From Planctomycetota bacterium (GTDB lineage Bacteria; Planctomycetota; Phycisphaerae; Sedimentisphaerales; Anaerobacaceae), in assembly GCA_026386835.1 (NCBI GenBank), contig JAPLMV010000062.1, positions 1 through 6,958 of the forward strand: a stretch of 6,958 bases of DNA. Reading direction: 5' to 3'. Below are positions 5,763 through 6,958 of the stretch, piece after piece. The notes below the pieces were generated by a model. That model was given only the letters and a program-made list of their open reading frames with translations. It made no database searches and was not told the origin of the DNA. Position 1 is the stretch's first letter. Every line of letters begins with the position of its first letter. The position numbers were made by a program, and so were the translations under genes.

Positions 5763-6707
5763 ATGATTCCCACTAACAAGGAACGTTTGCAGATGCTCCT
5801 GGATGGGTCTGTGCCGGATATTCCTCCCCATTTTGAATTACTTTTTCAGATTGAAAAAGAGATGTTCGGTTTAGATTGGCGAAACGTCCGAGAGCGGACA
5901 TATAATACGGCTGAAGCGAGACGGGATGCTTTGGAAAACTTTCATGCCGAAATATGTGCGCGCCTGATTGAGGAATTTGGCTGGGCAGCGGTGCCGGCTC
6001 TGTATGAGGAAGGGGTGGATGAAATTCACGCTATCCGGCATCTAAAAAAGTGCGTCGGAGACCGGGCATTGGTAGTTGCTTTCAGTGGCAGTGGCGTTTT
6101 CTGGATGCCGACAGGTGAAGAGATGATGGATTTTGTGGTCATGCTTTTCGAACGTCCCGATGAGATGCATACGAAGGCACGGAAAAAGTGCGAGGCCGCA
6201 AAAGAACTATCTAAACGCCAAGTCGATGCAGGAGTTGATTTTATTGTACAAAATACCGATTTTGGTTATAACAAAGGACCGTTTATCTCGCCCCGGCATT
6301 TTAAAGAGTTTGTGACACCTTACATGACCGAAATTATCAGTGTCATGCATGACTTGAAGACCAGGGTAATCCTGCATTCAGATGGCGATTTACGTGCCAT
6401 ATTGGACCAGATATATTCAACTGGAATTGATGGTTATCAATCGGTTGACCCACAGGCCAACATGGATATAAAGGCAGTGCGCGAGCAATATCCAGACTGG
6501 CTGCTGATGGGCAACGTCGCGTGTAATCTGCTGCAGGATACGGATGAACAAAAAATTCGCAGTGCGGTTGACTACTGCATGGAACATGGCGGGGTCGGCA
6601 GGAGATACATTTTTTCGACATCCAACTGTATCTTCGCCGGCATGCCGCCGGAAAATTACAAAATTATGCTTGATGAATATCACCGTTATTGTATGAGGAA
6701 TTTCTGA
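5763..6707 (+). CDS. URO-D-superfamily protein (uroporphyrinogen decarboxylase/methyltransferase-like)
   Basis: 314-residue protein with the URO-D TIM-barrel fold shared by HemE and by corrinoid methyltransferases such as MtaA/CmuA. Visible blocks: the N-terminal NKERLQMLLDGSVPD, shorter than in HemE; GPFISPRHFKEFVTPYM at 172-188; the core VILHSDGDLRAILDQI at 202-217; GIDGYQSVDPQANMDI at 221-236; GNVACNLL at 250-257; and the C-terminal STSNCIFAGMPPENY at 285-299. In MtaA the zinc site is His-x-Cys plus a distant Cys. Here the matching positions appear to be H205, D207 and C289, so metal binding by an altered ligand set is possible. HemE activity is unlikely given the divergent sequence. AGGA is 6 bases before the ATG. 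The stop overlaps the next ATG by one base (TGATG), showing translational coupling. Third-position C is only about 14% in the first 80 codons. The substrate is unknown. Confidence 0.85.
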   Translation: MIPTNKERLQMLLDGSVPDIPPHFELLFQIEKEMFGLDWRNVRERTYNTAEARRDALENFHAEICARLIEEFGWAAVPALYEEGVDEIHAIRHLKKCVGDRALVVAFSGSGVFWMPTGEEMMDFVVMLFERPDEMHTKARKKCEAAKELSKRQVDAGVDFIVQNTDFGYNKGPFISPRHFKEFVTPYMTEIISVMHDLKTRVILHSDGDLRAILDQIYSTGIDGYQSVDPQANMDIKAVREQYPDWLLMGNVACNLLQDTDEQKIRSAVDYCMEHGGVGRRYIFSTSNCIFAGMPPENYKIMLDEYHRYCMRNF

Positions 6708-6958
6708 TGAAAGCGGCTTATGATGACCGTTACCTTGCCGTAATGGGGCTAAGTCCAACCCGGATACCTCACCAAGAGTATTGGTCGTGTCCTGATGCGG
6801 AGACTTATCTGACAGGGATAGATTACTATGAACATCCTCGCACATGTCGGCTCAGACTCAAGGAACTGTACCCTGAGCTGGATTTGCCCATCCCGCAGAC
6901 AGATAAGGCCATACCGCGTCCGACGCTGGGGAAAGATGGGATTACCAGCAATTCCGAC
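6707..6958 (+). CDS. Second URO-D-like protein, N-terminal part (truncated by window end)
   Basis: An ATG at 6707 shares its A with the preceding stop codon, and the frame stays open to the window edge (84 codons). The N-terminus reads MKAAYDDRYLAVMGLSPTRIPHQEYWS, like the start of URO-D-superfamily proteins in which a short helix precedes a 'DRIPH.E' turn. PDAETYLTGIDYYEHPRT follows at about 29-46. Third-position C is about 20%, closer to its upstream neighbour than to the thuA pair. One-base overlap with the preceding gene implies a coupled pair of related proteins. The start has no obvious strong ribosome-binding site beyond GAGGAA at 6695-6700 inside the upstream gene, which is well placed. 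The catalytic C-terminal half is outside the window, so function is uncertain. Confidence 0.7.
   Translation, partial: MKAAYDDRYLAVMGLSPTRIPHQEYWSCPDAETYLTGIDYYEHPRTCRLRLKELYPELDLPIPQTDKAIPRPTLGKDGITSNSD

Overview
The window reads as part of a bacterial chromosome, most plausibly from a Planctomycetota lineage (Phycisphaerae or Sedimentisphaerales-like) or a relative in the PVC group. This is inferred from the gene content: a ThuA protein next to a Gfo/Idh/MocA oxidoreductase, plus tandem URO-D-fold genes, in a moderate-GC genome with AT-rich intergenic DNA. No 16S rRNA or other firm taxonomic marker is present. No mobile element, CRISPR array, tRNA or rRNA was found.

Layout. The left half (42-3334) is a minus-strand pair. 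valS encodes valyl-tRNA synthetase. It is followed 23 bases downstream by a small bifunctional-nuclease-type (DUF151) gene, so the two probably form one transcription unit. A divergent intergenic region (3335-3750) separates this unit from plus-strand genes. It holds an intrinsic-terminator-like hairpin just upstream of valS, a plausible valS promoter, a 15-bp palindrome, and a perfect TATAAT box. That box would start a transcript at the first base of a hairpin-rich leader of about 180 nt. The leader precedes thuA (3751-4473) and a Gfo/Idh/MocA oxidoreductase (4501-5547).

A second plus-strand unit starts at a near-consensus sigma70 promoter (5609-5637). It encodes a URO-D-superfamily protein (5763-6707) and a second URO-D-like protein that overlaps it by one base and runs off the window at 6958.

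Function. The left unit is translation housekeeping. The thuA-oxidoreductase pair matches the ThuA/ThuB arrangement of rhizobia, where the two proteins process disaccharides through 3-keto derivatives. The same chemistry is inferred here, but the substrate is unknown. The URO-D pair has the fold of uroporphyrinogen decarboxylase and of corrinoid-linked methyltransferases. Its codon usage differs sharply from that of the thuA pair, so it may have a different history or expression programme. The feature most worth following up is the structured thuA leader with mutually exclusive helices, a candidate cis-regulatory RNA not recognised here as any known class.
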